From positions 1 to 9,043 of the forward strand of contig WGAB01000079.1 in the NCBI GenBank assembly GCA_015489295.1: DNA of 9,043 nt. Direction: 5' to 3'. The notes beneath the pieces were generated by a model. The model made no database searches, was not told where the DNA came from, and saw nothing but the letters and a program-made list of their open reading frames with translations. Position numbers and translations under genes: made by a program. The stretch's first letter is position 1. The number at the start of each line of letters is the position of its first letter. Of this stretch, positions 1-6,368 are shown in pieces. This stretch comes from Caldifarciminota bacterium. GTDB lineage: Bacteria > WOR-3 > Hydrothermia > WGAB01.

Positions 1-218
1 CGGCCCGACTGGGTTTCCAGGTTTCGCAGCAAACGGAACCCTTCGGGCACCTGGAAGGGCCGGGGCCGATCGTCGCGGGGAGCCCCGCCGCGGCGCGGCC
101 TCCGGGTCCGCCCTCGCACCGCCTTCCGGCGGTTCCGCGACCGATCGATGGTCCACAGCACCCCCACCGCCACCACCCCGATCACCACGAAAATCAGCAG
201 AATCCACACGTTATCCAT
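1..218 (-). CDS. Membrane-anchored protein of unknown function, 5' part only (runs off the left edge)
   Basis: The first 72 codons are present and the rest lies beyond base 1. The ATG at 218 is set by a GGAGG Shine-Dalgarno sequence 8 bases upstream; an upstream ATG (226) in another frame hits a stop after four codons. Residues 5-22 are a hydrophobic segment (WILLIFVVIGVVAVGVLW), probably one membrane helix. A very basic, Arg/Pro/Gly-rich stretch follows (about residues 26-53), which would place the remainder in the cytoplasm by the positive-inside rule. The visible end (PEGFRLLRNLETQSG) faintly recalls the start of NERD-type nuclease domains, but this is far too little to call. A good promoter at 266-294 serves it separately from btpA upstream. 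Presence of a gene is fairly certain; its function is unknown. Confidence 0.75.
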   Translation of the reverse strand, partial: MDNVWILLIFVVIGVVAVGVLWTIDRSRNRRKAVRGRTRRPRRGGAPRDDRPRPFQVPEGFRLLRNLETQSG

Positions 219-265
219 ATGCCATGCCTCCATTCCTTGGGTCTTCGGCCTTACCGGGCCGGAAA

Positions 266-294
266 TTTATACGCCCCCCTCCCCGGGGAATCAA
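266..294 (-). promoter_or_regulatory. Sigma70-type promoter for the leftmost gene
   Basis: Read on the minus strand, -35 is TTGATT (289-294), the spacer is 17 bases (272-288) and -10 is TATAAA (266-271). The start point would be near 259, giving a leader of about 41 bases before the ATG at 218. The -35 box overlaps the TGA stop of the BtpA-family gene. The spacer contains a G-rich block ending in GGCG directly before the -10, closely resembling the rpmB promoter at 5709-5737. Confidence 0.65.
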
Positions 295-1148
295 GAAATG
301 CCCATGGCTCCTTGGGATTCCAGTTCCCGCACCCGCTGCATAAACCTCCGAACCCGCTGAGAATCTACGGGTTCCGCGGTTTTCCCGGAAACCTTGAGGG
401 CGGTGCCCACGATCACCCCCTGCACCCGGCCCACCAGGGCGGGCAAGGTGTTCACGGTGACCCCGCTGCCCACCAGCACCGGCCGCCGGGCTACCGCCAG
501 AACCCGGTCCAGGATCGCCGGGTCCACCGGCGCCCCGGTCCGGGTTCCCGTCACGATCAGCGCATCGGCCAGGCCCCGCTCTTCGGTTTCCCGAACCCAC
601 ACCTCGGGCGGCACCTCCGGCCCCACGGGCCAGGCGTGCTTGACCATGAGGTCTTCGAAGAAACCCAGGCCCTGAACGCCCAGCTGCTTCCGTAGCAGCG
701 CCGCCTCCCGGGCCTGGCCCACGAGCCAGCCCGAGGGCGCCGCAAAGACTCCCACGGGCACATTGATCCGCACGAACCGGGCATCCACCGCGGCGGCGAC
801 CGCCACGGCCTGGCGGGCTGCGTTTCGCAGCAGGTTGATCCCCAGGGGCACCTCGGGAAAGGTCCGGCGCAGGGTCCAGGCGATCCGCACAAAGGCCGCC
901 AGGGTTTCGTCGGGCACCCGGTGCGGCGCAAAGGGCGCGTCGCCGAAGTTTTCCACGATCAGGGCATCCACCCCGCCCTCCACGAGGCGCCGGGCGTCCT
1001 CCAGGGCCCGTTCTTCAATGGCCTCCAGGGGATCCCGGTGGCGGGCACTTCCGGGCAACGGCAAGAGGTGCACCACCCCGATCACCCGGAACCGTTCCCG
1101 GAGCCAGGCCTCCGGCTGCCAGGACCGGTCAGGAGGCCGGGGGCTCAT
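291..1148 (-). CDS. btpA: BtpA/SgcQ-family TIM-barrel protein
   Basis: This 285-residue protein matches the BtpA family (also called SgcQ-like) over its full length. Family signatures are visible in order: GVVHLLPLPGS (24-34), DALIVENFGDAPF (61-73), GINLLRN (103-109), ARFVRINVPVG (123-133), DALIVTGTRTG (195-205) and a C-terminal PVLVGSGV ... GVIVGTALK pair (213-242) typical of TIM-barrel phosphate-binding strands. In cyanobacteria BtpA is needed for stable photosystem I, but the family is widespread in non-phototrophs, where its reaction is not established, so a photosynthetic role should not be assumed here. The ATG at 1148 has a good GGAGG site 9 bases upstream, located inside the end of tatA; the two genes overlap by 20 bases and are probably translated from one message. 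The family call is strong; the function is unknown. Confidence 0.85.
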   Translation of the reverse strand: MSPRPPDRSWQPEAWLRERFRVIGVVHLLPLPGSARHRDPLEAIEERALEDARRLVEGGVDALIVENFGDAPFAPHRVPDETLAAFVRIAWTLRRTFPEVPLGINLLRNAARQAVAVAAAVDARFVRINVPVGVFAAPSGWLVGQAREAALLRKQLGVQGLGFFEDLMVKHAWPVGPEVPPEVWVRETEERGLADALIVTGTRTGAPVDPAILDRVLAVARRPVLVGSGVTVNTLPALVGRVQGVIVGTALKVSGKTAEPVDSQRVRRFMQRVRELESQGAMGIS

Positions 1149-1326
1149 CCTGCTGTTCCTCCTCTTCGGGTGGGGCCTTCAGGGTTTCCTCCAGTTCCCG
1201 GCGGGCCCGTTGAAACTCCCGCACGGCCTGACCCAGGGCCCGCGCCAGCTTGGGCAGCTGTTTGGGCCCAAAGAGCACGAGCACCACCAGGAAGATGACC
1301 AGGACCTCCTGGAACCCGAGGTTCAT
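1129..1326 (-). CDS. tatA: Sec-independent translocase subunit TatA
   Basis: A 65-residue TatA/E-type subunit of the twin-arginine translocase, which oligomerises in the cytoplasmic membrane to let folded proteins cross. It has the family's short N-terminal membrane helix (about residues 5-20), the FGPKQLPKLARALGQ hinge and amphipathic-helix motif (19-33), a charged helix (REFQRARRELEE) and a short acidic, disordered tail (PPEEEEQQDEPP). Length and lack of a long C-terminal region favour TatA over TatB. No tatC is in the window. The ATG at 1326 has only a weak, distant purine run upstream (GAGGGG, 13 bases away), while a -10-like hexamer ends 6 bases before it, so the mRNA may be leaderless. 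It overlaps the downstream BtpA-family gene by 20 bases. Confidence 0.9.
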   Translation of the reverse strand: MNLGFQEVLVIFLVVLVLFGPKQLPKLARALGQAVREFQRARRELEETLKAPPEEEEQQDEPPAS

Positions 1327-1332
1327 AGGCTA

Positions 1333-1361
1333 ATGATAGCCCCTCAAGGCGAAGGGGTAAA
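1333..1361 (-). promoter_or_regulatory. Probable promoter of tatA, leaderless type
   Basis: On the minus strand, -35 is TTTACC (1356-1361), the spacer is 17 bases and -10 is TATCAT (1333-1338). Only six bases (1327-1332) separate the -10 from the ATG, so transcription should begin at or next to the start codon. The spacer ends in GAGGGGC, similar to the rpmB promoter. Confidence 0.5.
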
Positions 1362-1386
1362 CGGCCACCGGCAAGGTGGGACGCCG

Positions 1387-1392
1387 TAACAT
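1387..1392 (+). promoter_or_regulatory. Putative -10 element of the BFN-domain gene
   Basis: TAACAT fits the TAnnnT pattern and lies exactly six bases before the ATG at 1399. No convincing -35 is seen 16-18 bases upstream. There is no usable Shine-Dalgarno sequence near the start: the nearest purine run, AAGGTGGG at 1373-1380, is 18 bases away. Together these suggest a leaderless transcript. The call rests on one hexamer and is tentative. Confidence 0.35.
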
Positions 1393-1398
1393 TTAGAC

Positions 1399-1821
1399 AT
1401 GGGCCTGGTGGAGGTCGAAATCCTGCGGGTGATCCTGGACGAGGCCACCCAGACGCCGGTGGTGCTCCTCCGGGAAAAGGAGGGCCATCGGGTTTTGCCC
1501 ATCGTCATCGGCCACGCCGAGGCCCAGGCGATTCTTATTGCCCTGCAGGGCATGCCGGTTCCGCGCCCCATCACCCACGACCTCCTCAAAACCGTGATCG
1601 AGGCCCTGGAGGGCACGGTCGAACGGGTGGTCATCCACCGACTCCATCAAAACACCTTCTACGCCCGGATCCTGATCCGCAAAAACGGCAAGCTGTACTC
1701 CGTGGACGCACGGCCCTCGGACTCCATGGCCCTGGCCCTTCGGGTCCAGTGCCCTATTCTGGTGGCCGAGGAGGTCATGGAACAGGCCGGCACTTCGGCC
1801 GACGAACCGGTGGAATTTTGA
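1399..1821 (+). CDS. BFN (DUF151) domain protein, putative bifunctional nuclease
   Basis: A 140-residue protein consisting of a BFN/DUF151 domain plus a short tail. Family motifs are clear: LPIVIG (33-38), RPITHDL (56-62), NTFYARI (85-91) and DARPSDSMALALR (103-115), followed by PILVAEEVME. BFN proteins are small oligomeric cytosolic proteins found in many bacteria and in plants, and plant members have been reported to degrade both DNA and RNA; the role of bacterial members is poorly defined, so nuclease activity here is an inference from the family. The gene is divergent from tatA and sits 7 bases upstream of the LytR_C-like gene, with which it presumably forms a two-gene operon. The ATG at 1399 is chosen because the domain begins immediately after it; there is no nearby ribosome binding site. 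Confidence 0.85.
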   Translation: MGLVEVEILRVILDEATQTPVVLLREKEGHRVLPIVIGHAEAQAILIALQGMPVPRPITHDLLKTVIEALEGTVERVVIHRLHQNTFYARILIRKNGKLYSVDARPSDSMALALRVQCPILVAEEVMEQAGTSADEPVEF

Positions 1822-1828
1822 GGATCCG

Positions 1829-2254
1829 ATGAACCGCAGAAGCCAGATCGCCGTAACCCTGCTGGTGGCAGCGGTCTTGGTCTTCCTCGGGGCCTGGTTG
1901 TATCGGGTCTTTTTCCCCGGTCCTCCTCCCTCAACGCAGCCGCACCTCCGGGCCCCTGGAGGCCACCGGCCCCGGGTTCTGGTGATGAACGTGTCCGGGC
2001 TCCGGCCCGTGGGCGCTCGGGCTGCCCGACTCCTTAAGGACCTGGGCTACTCCGTGCGCCTCATCCCCTTTCCCCGGGAAACCCTGGAAACCTCGGTGAT
2101 TCTGGATCACCGGAGCGCGCAACTGGACCTGGGTCGTCGGCTCCAGGGAGCGTTAAAGATCCCGGTGGTTTCCTACGATCCGGATCCGGAGAACCCGGCC
2201 GACGCCACGGTGGTCCTCGGAAAGGACGCGGTGCGCCTGGTACTCAGGCCTTAA
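1829..2254 (+). CDS. Membrane-anchored protein with LytR C-terminal (LytR_C-like) domain
   Basis: A 141-residue protein. Residues about 8-27 form a membrane helix after a basic start (MNRRSQ), followed by a Pro-rich linker (30-46). From about residue 47 the sequence fits the LytR_C domain: a strand and turn (RVLVMNVSG, 48-56), a helix (ARAARLLKDLGYSV), a second half-repeat and a terminal ATVVLGKD (126-133), as in the family's common ending. By topology the domain would be extracytoplasmic. LytR_C domains occur at the C-termini of LytR-CpsA-Psr proteins and as stand-alone anchored proteins; their ligand is unknown. A GAGGA site overlaps the upstream stop, 4 bases before the ATG, suggesting translational coupling to the BFN gene. 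Its TAA interlocks with the TAA of the convergent tamB-like gene. Confidence 0.7.
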   Translation: MNRRSQIAVTLLVAAVLVFLGAWLYRVFFPGPPPSTQPHLRAPGGHRPRVLVMNVSGLRPVGARAARLLKDLGYSVRLIPFPRETLETSVILDHRSAQLDLGRRLQGALKIPVVSYDPDPENPADATVVLGKDAVRLVLRP

Positions 2255-5200
2255 AAGCGGTACCGCCAGTTCAGGCCCACCCCCAACCGGCTGTCCCGGT
2301 CGCGATCCACATACAGCCACAACCGGCGGGTGAGCAGATAGTTCAGGGTGAACACGTCCTTGGAGGGGCTCTGCAGATCGTGGGTGTAGCGGATGTGTAC
2401 CCGGGGCGACAGGTAAAAGCCCACGGTGAAGTGGGGCGACCGCCCGGCCAGGCCCGTTTCGATTTCCAGTTCCGACAGGCGGAGCCGCCGTTTGAGTTCC
2501 CGCGAAACCAGCGCCTCGGCCAGGTCCACCGACCGGCTGCGGAGGTAGGCCAGGGTGGCCGCATTGGGGGCCAGCTGTCCCAGGGTGTAACCGAAGGAGA
2601 GCAGGGAAACGATGTCCTCCAGGGGCAGGACCGGATCGGAGGTCAGCTGCACCTGGGGCTCCCGGAGGGTTCCGGAGGCCAGCAACCGGATCAGGATGGT
2701 TTCCTGAACGGTCGTCAACGCCTGGAAATGGATCTCCGGGTTGAAATCGGGGTCGTGGGCAAACACCATCTGCCCTTCTTCTATGCGGAAGGTGCGGTCC
2801 AGATAGGTCAGGGTCCCCTGGAGCACCCGCAGGTTGCCCGAGAGGTACCGGCCCACGGGCTGGTCCTTTTCCATGGTAAGATCAGCCTGGAGTTCGGCCT
2901 GCACCACATCGTTGATGAAGAACAGTTGCCCCGGGGCCCGGAGGCGGATGCGGAAGGTTACGGGTGAGGGCGCCGGGGCCGGGCCGCCCCCCTCACTGCG
3001 CTGGCCGAAGGGTGTGGTGATGTAGCCTTCGTTCAGATCCAGGCTACCGTCAATATGGAGCCGGGGAAAGACCCCCCGCACGGCCAGCGGACCGGTCACC
3101 CGGAGGTCCACATCGGGCTGGGGCTGGAGCGGAAAATTCCGCAGGTTCAGGTCCAGGGTCACGGTATCCAGGTTCCAGCCGCGGAGACGGGTGCGACCCT
3201 GGCCAAGGACCCGGCCCGGTGGCGCCAGGGCCTCAAAACGCTGGATTTCCAGAACATGGGGCTGAAACCGGAGGTCGGCCTCCAGGTCCTTGAGTTCGGT
3301 TCCGGAGGCCAGCAACACAGCGGAAGGGCTGGTAAGGACGAGGTTCCCCCGGAACACCGGCCGATCCAGGGTTCCCAGCACATGGAGTTCGCCGGAGGCA
3401 AACAACCGGTCGAGATAGAGCCCCGGAGGTTGCGAACGGAGCAGCGGCGTGAGGGGCCATTGCCACAGGTACAGGCTCAGGGAATCGTGGAGGGGTCTGA
3501 AGTTTCGATGAACCCAGAAGTCCGGAGGCATCAGGGCCTCGCCGTAGGCCCGGAGTTCCCGGTCGGCCCGGCGAAGCCGCAGGGAAGAGAGCATTACCAG
3601 CCGGTCCTTTAGCCGAAGGGCCAGGTGGGCCGAGTCTACAGGGAGCCCCACCAGGGTGTCACCAGACCAGTGGATCCCCAGGGAAACCCGGGGAGAACGC
3701 GGGGTACCCCGGGCCTGCAGCCGGATGTTCGCCCGGCCGTTCGTGGCGCCGGGCAGGCGGAAGGGAGCCAGCGCCAGGCTGTCCACCACAGCCTCCACGA
3801 TGAAGCTTGTGTCCTGCTGGACCCCGGTAAGCAGGAAGGTGCCTCCTTGCAGGTCGTAGCCGTGCAGAAACACATCCCGCTCGGTCCCTTCGGCCTGCAG
3901 GTTGGCCCAGAGCACGAGCCCCGTACGGTACCGTGGCACCCGGTACACCAGGGAATCCAGAACGGCCGTGAGCCCGCCGTTGTAGGTCCAGCCCCCGGAG
4001 GCCTCCAGCCGGCTGGAATCCTGCAGGGTCAGCGTGCCGGCAAAGGCGCCCTCACTCTGGCCGAGGCGGATCCAGCCCCGCCCCCGAACCAGGCGCTGTT
4101 GCCCCAGGGTTCCCTGTAAGTCCAGGAGGTCCAGGCGGGTACCGGCCGGAGCTCCCTGAAACCGGAACGGAAAAGAGAGGTCCAGGGCCTGCCGATAACG
4201 GGCGTGGGCCACCCGGCCGCTGCCCTGCCAGCGCAACCGGCGATAGGGGCCCGTCACCTGCAGGGCCACCGCCAGGGTGCCCGACGAAACCTCGGTGTTC
4301 AGGTACGCCAGCGGAAGGTCTCCTACCGTGGCCCAGAGGGCCAGGGTATCGCGGGTGCCGTATCCCTCGGCCAGGATCGTGGGCCGGGCAACTTCAAAAC
4401 GAAGGATCTGCCACTCGTCGGGCAGTTGCCAGTGCGCCTGTCCCCGGACCCCCTGGAACCGCCGCCCCTGCCAGGCTATGGAGGCCAGGGAAAAGGTGCC
4501 GGATCCCTCAAGCCCAACCCCCGCAAAGTCGGCCTGCAGCCCCTGGATTCGGGCATCCTGCCAGGGGCCGGAGGCCTCCACGTGCAGGGAGTACCGCCGA
4601 TCCCGGGGGGCCACCCAGCCCTGTGCCGTCAGTTGCAGCAGCCCCAGGGCCCCTTCCAACCGGAGGATCTCCAGGCGGGGCTCGTTCCACACGAAGCGCA
4701 GGGTCACCGGCCCGGCTTTTTGCCGTTGCCAGCGGATCCGCGCCACCCGCAGCTCGCCGCCCGGCACCCGGGTATCCAGCCGCAGGAAAAGGTGCCGCAG
4801 GTCTCCCTGGCCAGCCCAGGCCAGGGAATCGGTTTGGAGTTCCAGCACCGGGGGCTCATAGGTCACCCGGAGATGGCCCCTCAGGGGTTCCCCTTCGATG
4901 TGGAGTTGGTGCAACGCAAAGCGGCCCCGGTCATACCCCCCGGCGAGCACCGCCGATTGCCGGGCCAGCGGGCGGCCCTCCCGGGCCAGATCGATCCGAC
5001 CGAGGGAAAGCGTATAGGTGAACCGGTCTCGGGTTCCCCGGACCCGGAACCGGACCGCCTGCAGAAAAAGATCCCAGGGCCCCTGTCGCACCCGCAGGGT
5101 TTCTGCCGCCACCTGCTGCACCAGCACCTGCAACCGGGGCGTTTGAGGGGAGGAGGGGTTGCCAGCGGCAGACTCCCGGCCCCCCAAACGAAGGGCCAGG

Positions 5201-5481
5201 AACCCCACCCGGATCTCCTGCACCCTGCGAAAGGGGAGATCCCAGGGCACAAACCGGATCCGGAGCCGACGCAGCACGATCGTTGAGTCCGGTCCCCGTA
5301 CCTGCCGGATTTCCACCGTCCCCGGCAGGTGAAACCGGTACCCCTCCAGGTGCCATCCTGGGCCGAGGCGACGTTTCAGGAAAAAGGGAAGCCCCCATCC
5401 CACCCCTGCGAGATAGATCAGGAAAAGGATGAAGGCAAGAGAAAGGAAAACGAGGATCGGGCGCCAGCCCTTACGGGCCAT
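2251..5481 (-). CDS. tamB: TamB-family (DUF490) inner-membrane protein, AsmA-like superfamily
   Basis: A 1076-residue protein with an N-terminal membrane anchor (about residues 8-30) followed by a very long, beta-rich periplasmic region of repeating hydrophobic/polar strands, as expected for the lipid-conducting groove of AsmA-like proteins. The C-terminal third (about 750-1076) is the TamB/DUF490 domain: DGSLDLNEGYITTPFG near residue 815, GNLRVLQGTLTYLDRTF, EEGQMVFAHDPDFNPEI, ASGTLREPQVQLTSDP, PLEDIVSLLSFG, and a terminal strand ending WRYRF. TamB proteins span the periplasm and are implicated in phospholipid transport to the outer membrane and, with the BamA-like TamA, in outer-membrane protein insertion. 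It is somewhat shorter than the roughly 1250-residue E. coli protein. No tamA is in the window. It starts 10 bases after rpmB with no recognisable Shine-Dalgarno sequence in between, so translation probably depends on coupling to rpmB. Family call strong; exact cargo unknown. Confidence 0.88.
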   Translation of the reverse strand: MARKGWRPILVFLSLAFILFLIYLAGVGWGLPFFLKRRLGPGWHLEGYRFHLPGTVEIRQVRGPDSTIVLRRLRIRFVPWDLPFRRVQEIRVGFLALRLGGRESAAGNPSSPQTPRLQVLVQQVAAETLRVRQGPWDLFLQAVRFRVRGTRDRFTYTLSLGRIDLAREGRPLARQSAVLAGGYDRGRFALHQLHIEGEPLRGHLRVTYEPPVLELQTDSLAWAGQGDLRHLFLRLDTRVPGGELRVARIRWQRQKAGPVTLRFVWNEPRLEILRLEGALGLLQLTAQGWVAPRDRRYSLHVEASGPWQDARIQGLQADFAGVGLEGSGTFSLASIAWQGRRFQGVRGQAHWQLPDEWQILRFEVARPTILAEGYGTRDTLALWATVGDLPLAYLNTEVSSGTLAVALQVTGPYRRLRWQGSGRVAHARYRQALDLSFPFRFQGAPAGTRLDLLDLQGTLGQQRLVRGRGWIRLGQSEGAFAGTLTLQDSSRLEASGGWTYNGGLTAVLDSLVYRVPRYRTGLVLWANLQAEGTERDVFLHGYDLQGGTFLLTGVQQDTSFIVEAVVDSLALAPFRLPGATNGRANIRLQARGTPRSPRVSLGIHWSGDTLVGLPVDSAHLALRLKDRLVMLSSLRLRRADRELRAYGEALMPPDFWVHRNFRPLHDSLSLYLWQWPLTPLLRSQPPGLYLDRLFASGELHVLGTLDRPVFRGNLVLTSPSAVLLASGTELKDLEADLRFQPHVLEIQRFEALAPPGRVLGQGRTRLRGWNLDTVTLDLNLRNFPLQPQPDVDLRVTGPLAVRGVFPRLHIDGSLDLNEGYITTPFGQRSEGGGPAPAPSPVTFRIRLRAPGQLFFINDVVQAELQADLTMEKDQPVGRYLSGNLRVLQGTLTYLDRTFRIEEGQMVFAHDPDFNPEIHFQALTTVQETILIRLLASGTLREPQVQLTSDPVLPLEDIVSLLSFGYTLGQLAPNAATLAYLRSRSVDLAEALVSRELKRRLRLSELEIETGLAGRSPHFTVGFYLSPRVHIRYTHDLQSPSKDVFTLNYLLTRRLWLYVDRDRDSRLGVGLNWRYRF

Positions 5482-5491
5482 GAGAAACCGG

Positions 5492-5680
5492 CTACACGGC
5501 CTTCTGTACCTTCCGCATGCACTTGGTACAGAGTTTCATGCGCTTGACCGTGCCGTCTTCCATCCGCACCCGAACCACATGCAGGTTGGGCTTCCATTTC
5601 CTGCGGGTCAGGTGGTGCGAGTGGCTCACGCGGTTTCCGAACTGGACACCCTTTCCGCACAAATCGCAGCGTGCTGCCAT
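5492..5680 (-). CDS. rpmB: 50S ribosomal protein L28, zinc-binding four-cysteine form
   Basis: A 62-residue L28 of the large ribosomal subunit. It begins with the family signature [20 protein letters not shown], continues with [12 protein letters not shown], and ends with [13 protein letters not shown]. Cysteines 5, 8, 51 and 54 form two CxxC pairs, the zinc-ribbon (C+) version of the protein. The reading frame is open up to a TTG at 5686, but the ATG at 5680 is preferred: an AAGGAG site lies 9 bases before it and only 3 bases before the TTG, and L28 normally starts directly with MA-R-C. The tamB-like gene follows after 10 bases. A strong promoter at 5709-5737 drives the pair. In bacteria that have both C+ and C- L28 paralogues, the C- copy is induced by zinc starvation; only the C+ form is seen here. 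Confidence 0.95.
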   Translation of the reverse strand: MAARCDLCGKGVQFGNRVSHSHHLTRRKWKPNLHVVRVRMEDGTVKRMKLCTKCMRKVQKAV

Positions 5681-5708
5681 GGCCAATCACTCCTTTTGGG
5701 GGCCGCAA

Positions 5709-5737
5709 ATTATACGCCCCTCCCCCAGCGGGTCCAA
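5709..5737 (-). promoter_or_regulatory. Sigma70-type promoter of rpmB-tamB
   Basis: On the minus strand, -35 is TTGGAC (5732-5737), the spacer is 17 bases and -10 is a perfect TATAAT (5709-5714). Transcription should start near 5702, leaving a leader of about 22 bases that contains the AAGGAG ribosome binding site. The spacer is G-rich (GGGGGAGGGGCG abutting the -10). Confidence 0.75.
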
Positions 5738-5745
5738 GGACCCGC
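5728..5745. promoter_or_regulatory. 18-bp palindrome over the rpmB -35 box
   Basis: GCGGGTCC-AA-GGACCCGC is a perfect inverted repeat with 8-bp arms and a 2-bp centre. It covers the -35 hexamer of the rpmB promoter and lies upstream of both predicted transcription starts (rpmB and ferritin), so it is more likely a protein binding site on DNA than an RNA hairpin. No T-run flanks it, which argues against a terminator. The binding protein is unknown. Confidence 0.4.
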
Positions 5746-5751
5746 GGCCCC

Positions 5752-5780
5752 TTGAAGTCCCCCGGCCCCGGCTTTAGGGT
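5752..5780 (+). promoter_or_regulatory. Possible promoter of the ferritin gene with inverted repeat at the start point
   Basis: TTGAAG (5752-5757), a 17-base spacer and TAGGGT (5775-5780) form a weak sigma70-like promoter, predicting a start near 5787 and a leader of about 40 bases. A short inverted repeat, GGGTT-N5-AACCC (5777-5791), overlaps the -10 and the start point. TTTAGG at 5773-5778 matches one arm of the operator found before the feo operon; the other arm is degraded (ATGAAA at 5783-5788). Confidence 0.35.
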
Positions 5781-5827
5781 TAATGAAACCCGATTGACCG
5801 GAAAGGTAAAACGAAAGGAGGCACACC

Positions 5828-6322
5828 ATGCTGGACCCGAAGATGCAGGAGGCCCTGAACGAGCAGATCAATGCCGAACTCTTTTCCGCCTATTTGTACC
5901 TGGCCATGGCGGCGTACTTTGAGGCCGAAGATCTGCCCGGCTTCGCCCACTGGATGCGCGTGCAGGCCCAGGAAGAGCTCGAGCACGCCATGAAGATCTT
6001 CGACTTCGTGAACGAGCGGAAGGGCCGGGTACAGCTGGCCGAAATCAAAACCCCCAAAGCCACCTGGTCGTCGCCCGCCGAGGCCTTTGAAGATGCCCTG
6101 CATCACGAAGAAGCGGTGACCCAGCGGATCCACAACCTCGTAGACCTGGCCCGCTCGCTCAAGGACTACGCCACCGAGGTGTTCCTCCAGTGGTTCGTGG
6201 AGGAGCAGGTGGAGGAGGAGGCCACCGCCGAAACGGTCCTGCGCAAAGTGCAACGGGCCAAGGACCATCCGCCGGCCCTGCTGATGCTGGACCGAGAACT
6301 GGGCCAGCGGAAGCCCGAATAG
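5828..6322 (+). CDS. ftnA: Bacterial non-heme ferritin (iron storage)
   Basis: A 164-residue bacterial ferritin-like protein of FtnA type, which assembles into a 24-subunit cytosolic shell, oxidises Fe(II) and stores it as a ferric mineral. The ferroxidase residues fall at the same numbers as in E. coli FtnA: E17 ([12 protein letters not shown]), E49/E50 and H53 ([10 protein letters not shown]), E94 (HHEEAV), and E126-Q127, E129-E130 (VEEQVEEE), so both the di-iron centre and the third iron site look intact. No heme-ligand methionine typical of bacterioferritin is evident at the expected position (residue 52 is Glu). The ATG has a strong AAAGGAGG site 6 bases upstream. The TtuA-rhodanese gene follows after 46 bases with no terminator, so co-transcription is likely. 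The context with feo genes fits an iron-homeostasis cluster. Confidence 0.95.
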   Translation: MLDPKMQEALNEQINAELFSAYLYLAMAAYFEAEDLPGFAHWMRVQAQEELEHAMKIFDFVNERKGRVQLAEIKTPKATWSSPAEAFEDALHHEEAVTQRIHNLVDLARSLKDYATEVFLQWFVEEQVEEEATAETVLRKVQRAKDHPPALLMLDRELGQRKPE

Positions 6323-6368
6323 ACCGTTCCACCGGCCCGGCAATACCCAAAGAGGAGGTTGAGAGAGG

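Noticed and set aside
281..288. CCCCGGGG palindrome inside the promoter spacer as an operator
   Set aside because: Eight bases with no spacer, G+C-only, and not repeated elsewhere in the intergenic regions; likely chance.
291..1148. Photosystem I assembly role for the BtpA-family protein
   Set aside because: No other photosynthesis gene is present and most members of the family are in non-phototrophs.
4204..5286. A 360-codon open frame on the plus strand antisense to tamB
   Set aside because: Translation is Pro/Gly/Gln-rich without motifs or a ribosome binding site, and the opposite strand has a coherent TamB-family protein.
5681..5686. TTG at 5686 as the start of rpmB
   Set aside because: The TTG is only 3 bases from the AAGGAG site, whereas the ATG at 5680 is 9 bases away and gives the normal L28 N-terminus.
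5728..5745. Palindrome as a rho-independent terminator
   Set aside because: No T-run follows on either strand and no gene ends nearby; the flanking genes diverge from this region.
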